Source of the DNA: Isoperla grammatica
Taxonomy: Eukaryota; Arthropoda; Insecta; Plecoptera; Perlodidae
DNA: 64,000 nucleotides
Reading direction: 5' to 3'
NCBI GenBank assembly: GCA_945910005.1
Contig: OX246737.1
Location: 79,240,931 to 79,304,930 of the forward strand
In this document: positions 62,301-64,000 of the stretch, piece by piece
Numbering within the stretch: the first letter of the stretch is position 1
Layout: each line of letters opens with the position of its first letter
Made by a program: the position numbers and the translations under genes
The notes under the pieces: generated by a model
Database searches by the model: none
What the model saw: the letters and a program-made list of their open reading frames with translations, nothing else
Told to the model about the DNA's origin: nothing

Positions 62301-64000
62301 TGCACGACCTAAACTGGAGCCTGCGGCGAGAGTGCATGACTCAGGTCCGTGATTAACAATAGGAATCACAACACTATTGTCATGGATTTCGAGCAACATA
62401 TCATGTTTTGACGATTGTGGTAGTAAAAGTAGACCACTTGGAAGGTCACATGTAGTTCGAACATAATTGATCGAGTTCGACTGTAATATCGTGTCCTGCT
62501 CCACTGATAACTTAAGTTTTTCTGATGTATTAGTCACTTGAAGGCCTCTGAACGGATCTGTGGTGCGGTATCCAAAGTGAAGTGAATCATCCAGTCTGAT
62601 GTAGGCAATATGTGGAAGTTCAGTCCAGGTACGGCCCACGAGAAGATCAAGTGGTTGTGCCTTGTCGGGGACAATAAATGCAGACACACTTGAGGATACA
62701 GTATCTATGCCGATCGTGACAGTGGATTTACCAAGCACAGTGGTAGCGGCTTGTGCGGTATCACCAAAACCATACAGGGTGTCTTCGGCTGATTGTACTG
62801 AAAGCTGACACTTGATTGCGGCAGAAGCTCTAATGGTGCAACAAGCACTGCCAGGGTCAATTAATGCTTGCACTGTGGTGTCATTGAGCTTAGCATTTTT
62901 AACAAATTTATTTACAGTATTAGCCGGAGTTGCATGAGAAACAGAATATTGTCTATTGGCTTGAGGGACAGACGCACGATCGTTTGATTGAGGCACAGGT
63001 GCTACTTGATTCGGGCAATGTCTTTGCGTATGGTCTGTACTATGGCATTTTAAGCAAAGTAGCTTTCGCGGAGGTTGCGTACAGTCACGTCCAATGTGCT
63101 CGTATTTGCAACAGTTATAACACAACCTGTCCCCACTATCATTTACCAACGGTTGTCTGGTCTCGTGCTTAAAAGAACTTACGTGTGACTGGACATGTGA
63201 CGTGTTCGGTACTGGAAATCTACTTGCGGGGCTGTTGGTGCTGGTAGAAAGCGGAGTAGCGATCGTTTGACTGACCGAAGAGCGTGGTTGAAAATCTTGT
63301 TTCCTGTCATCGGTCTGTCGCATGGAGTTAATACGGCTGGCGCGCTCGCGATCGACCTCTTCAAAATCTCGAATGTCGCGTAACAAAGAGTCAAAATCGT
63401 GATGGTAACGGGACAGAAGCATGGAGGTTAGGGAACGGGAGAACATACCAATACAAATTTGTTTCTTGGTATCTTCAAATGACAATGACAGATCCTTACA
63501 TAAACGGACTTTTTCGTGGAAGTATAAACTGGTGTTTTCGGTTCGGCCCTGAACCCGTGTGGACATCTTTTTCCATAGGTCAGGCAAACTGATGGAGCCG
63601 ACGAATGTGTTGCGAAATCTATACTTAAATAACGCGAGAGAAGTAATTTCGTCCCTGTTGGCGCAGTACCAATGGTGAGCAGCCCCCACCAGATGTGTCC
63701 TCGCTGCTTCTAAAGTGAATGCTTCCGGCCACTGGTGAAGCATGGATACACTCTCTAGCGAGTGTAACCAGTCTAGTGCCTGGTTACTAGATCCTTCTCC
63801 TGTGAACTTGGGAATGTTGCGAGCGAGATCGGGCATTACATGATATGAATTAGGTTTTTCAGGTGGTACCATATTTCGAGATTCAAGAATTGACATCAAC
63901 ATTTGGTCACGCTGCTGGTTTTGCTCTAAAATAAATTTCATGAAATCACGAACGTAAAAGCTCTCTTCAGGGCCTTGTGAAACTGGTGGGCTAATTCCAG
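59310..64000 (-). CDS. Gag-Pol polyprotein of Ty3/gypsy retrotransposon (partial at the N-terminal side)
   Basis: The polyprotein supplies the capsid and the enzymes that copy the element RNA and integrate the DNA. Counting from the Met at 63941 there are 1543 codons ending at 59310. Residues 1-260 are Gag-like. Two CCHC zinc knuckles follow (C274, C277, H282, C287; C296, C299, H304, C309). A retropepsin-like segment begins near 355, with Asp-Pro-Gly-Ser at 362-365 where Asp-Thr/Ser-Gly is expected. Reverse transcriptase spans about 630-835, with D722 and YLDD at 784-787. RNase H spans about 925-1046 (D933, E975, D1000, D1044). Integrase has an HHCC finger (H1150, H1155, C1185, C1188), a D1218, D1277, E1313 triad with D,D35E spacing, and a GPY/F-like KFRGPL at 1445-1450. 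The tail is rich in Asp and Ser. Gag and Pol share one frame, and no stop or frameshift was seen. The frame stays open from 63942 to the window edge, so the true start probably lies further right. Confidence 0.95.
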   Translation of the reverse strand, partial: GISPPVSQGPEESFYVRDFMKFILEQNQQRDQMLMSILESRNMVPPEKPNSYHVMPDLARNIPKFTGEGSSNQALDWLHSLESVSMLHQWPEAFTLEAARTHLVGAAHHWYCANRDEITSLALFKYRFRNTFVGSISLPDLWKKMSTRVQGRTENTSLYFHEKVRLCKDLSLSFEDTKKQICIGMFSRSLTSMLLSRYHHDFDSLLRDIRDFEEVDRERASRINSMRQTDDRKQDFQPRSSVSQTIATPLSTSTNSPASRFPVPNTSHVQSHVSSFKHETRQPLVNDSGDRLCYNCCKYEHIGRDCTQPPRKLLCLKCHSTDHTQRHCPNQVAPVPQSNDRASVPQANRQYSVSHATPANTVNKFVKNAKLNDTTVQALIDPGSACCTIRASAAIKCQLSVQSAEDTLYGFGDTAQAATTVLGKSTVTIGIDTVSSSVSAFIVPDKAQPLDLLVGRTWTELPHIAYIRLDDSLHFGYRTTDPFRGLQVTNTSEKLKLSVEQDTILQSNSINYVRTTCDLPSGLLLLPQSSKHDMLLEIHDNSVVIPIVNHGPESCTLAAGSSLGRAEEVNLYTAHLTDQLSTHQLITDKKPDPLPISSDNIITGPAITPEQKHQLEQLLNEYRCCFAQSLDELGCTHLLTMDIEETEGSKPVASKPYRASKQERLEIDKIVSEWKQHGLVTDTTSPYANPVLLVKKKSGEQRLVVDYRRLNAQTVKEPYPLPSIDDQLEQLSGAKFFTVLDLAHGYLQVPLSEDAKAKTAFITPDTTGQFERLIFGLANGPATFTRLMSRVLGSLRNTVAMCYLDDILIVSKTWEEMLEKLTLVLQALKMANLTLKLRKCEFGKSKVNFLGFQISEGQLFPGQQKIRAIEEYPTPKDAHEVRRYLGLASFFRRFIKNFAERAEPLTRLTKQTVQFQWDTEQEKSFRDIQQALVSKPCLQLYNPAARTEVHTDASANGIAGMLLQENDQGQLCLVYCVSRRTSPAERLYHSSKLELLAIIWTIDRLRQFLLDIAFTVVTDCQALIYLNAKRTMNPQIARWYNLIQEYSITDIRHRPGTRMSHVDAMSRAPVEDAGNDIMDSVLDNRLDVLVSMTLSDQVLLFQRSDDYLKQIILILQKPQDERTQHENQMTSGYSLDDGRLLKTVIQNGKECLLYVLPKSMRKSLVVKFHDLMGHFSLDRVIAKITETYWFPGMRRYVRQHIKMCLDCLLYKARSGKEPGFLHPIPAGERPFSVINIDHLGPFVRSSKGNQEILVLIDNLTKFVKLYPVKDTSTNNVLKCLDDFILDNGLPDKIISDRGSCFTSKRFSDFCLSKGIHHTLNSTKHPRANGQVERVNRTLLPVLSIAVESENHRDWDKHVKRCERDLNCAVSKTTGKTPFELLHGYKPRFYDGVLHQIAATSSSDTWTRPEELQATARDNIEQAQRKMKVAHDKKRYIGLTYDVGEIVFMKKAPVSCGAPTKTHPKFRGPLVVVEVLPSDTYRVSQLDDSESGRFYSTSAHVSQLKPWKCVNLDDDDNSSDSSDNDMPDKLDARSVHSTDSSEDLPSRRPQRMTKKPDYLKYFV

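Larger units (their letters stand above)
58894..64000 (-). mobile_element. Ty3/gypsy-type LTR retrotransposon, 3' portion, inserted in satellite DNA
   Basis: On the minus strand the visible order is Gag, protease, reverse transcriptase, RNase H, integrase, stop codon, a polypurine-like tract and the 3' LTR. Integrase after RNase H is the Ty3/gypsy (Metaviridae) order, not Ty1/copia. No envelope frame follows integrase. The left end interrupts a satellite monomer: GGGTTCCAAC should continue CAAAGTTGAC but runs into TGTGAGGAGC. The 5' LTR, primer-binding site and right target-site duplication lie beyond position 64000. A likely duplication would be 4-6 bp ending in CCAAC. The reading frame is intact, suggesting a recent insertion. 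The lineage is uncertain: there is no chromodomain, and the RNase H ending HVDAMSR is reminiscent of mdg3/micropia-like insect elements. Confidence 0.9.

Noticed and set aside
60253..63172. Several plus-strand frames of 65-95 codons and short minus-strand frames in other phases between 60253 and 63394.
   Set aside because: They lie entirely within the Gag-Pol coding region, in other frames, with no recognisable domain. They are shadows of that gene.

Overview
The window is eukaryotic and nearly gene-free. Positions 1-58893 (about 92%) are one uninterrupted, head-to-tail satellite DNA array of roughly 204 monomers, each close to 289 bp and AT-rich by eye. Positions 58894-64000 are the 3' part of an LTR retrotransposon of the Ty3/gypsy type, lying on the minus strand, with its 3' LTR abutting the satellite. 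No tRNA, rRNA, CRISPR array, host gene or other mobile element could be recognised. The host is most likely an invertebrate, perhaps an insect, judging only by the general character of the Pol protein and the satellite. The species cannot be named from the sequence.

The satellite is not a simple uniform array. Monomers fall into a majority family (A) and a diverged minority family (B), with further linked single-base variants. Ordered strings of variants recur at multiples of the 289-bp unit, which is higher-order repeat (HOR) structure. The offsets change along the array: 15 monomers for 1-1154 versus 4335-5488; 11 monomers (3179 bp) for two consecutive copies in 5489-11846; 13 monomers, falling to 11, between 11847 and 17911; 7 monomers between about 16180 and 20225; 11, 16 and 15 monomers between about 21370 and 34000; 8, 11 and 7 monomers between about 35150 and 45000; 11 and 10 monomers between about 46900 and 53000; and 10 monomers from 53445 to the end. 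Shared rare indels show that gain or loss of whole monomers (one or two at a time) created these period changes, as expected from unequal exchange. Most A-family monomers carry a perfect 18-bp palindrome and an inverted repeat with 7-bp arms.

The retrotransposon enters the last monomer after about base 249 of 289. Reading on the minus strand, the visible order is Gag (two CCHC zinc knuckles), protease, reverse transcriptase, RNase H, integrase (HHCC, D,D35E, GPY/F-like module), stop codon, a short purine-rich tract and a 355-bp LTR. Gag and Pol share one frame of more than 1543 codons with no stop or frameshift, so the element looks young. The 5' LTR, primer-binding site and possibly the true Gag start lie beyond the right edge. 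The array may resume on the far side of the element, but this window does not show it.

Nothing here demonstrates a new enzymatic system. The points most worth following are the mosaic HOR architecture, the regularly spaced palindrome as a possible protein-binding site, the intact retrotransposon inside the satellite, and a non-canonical Asp-Pro-Gly at the expected protease active site.
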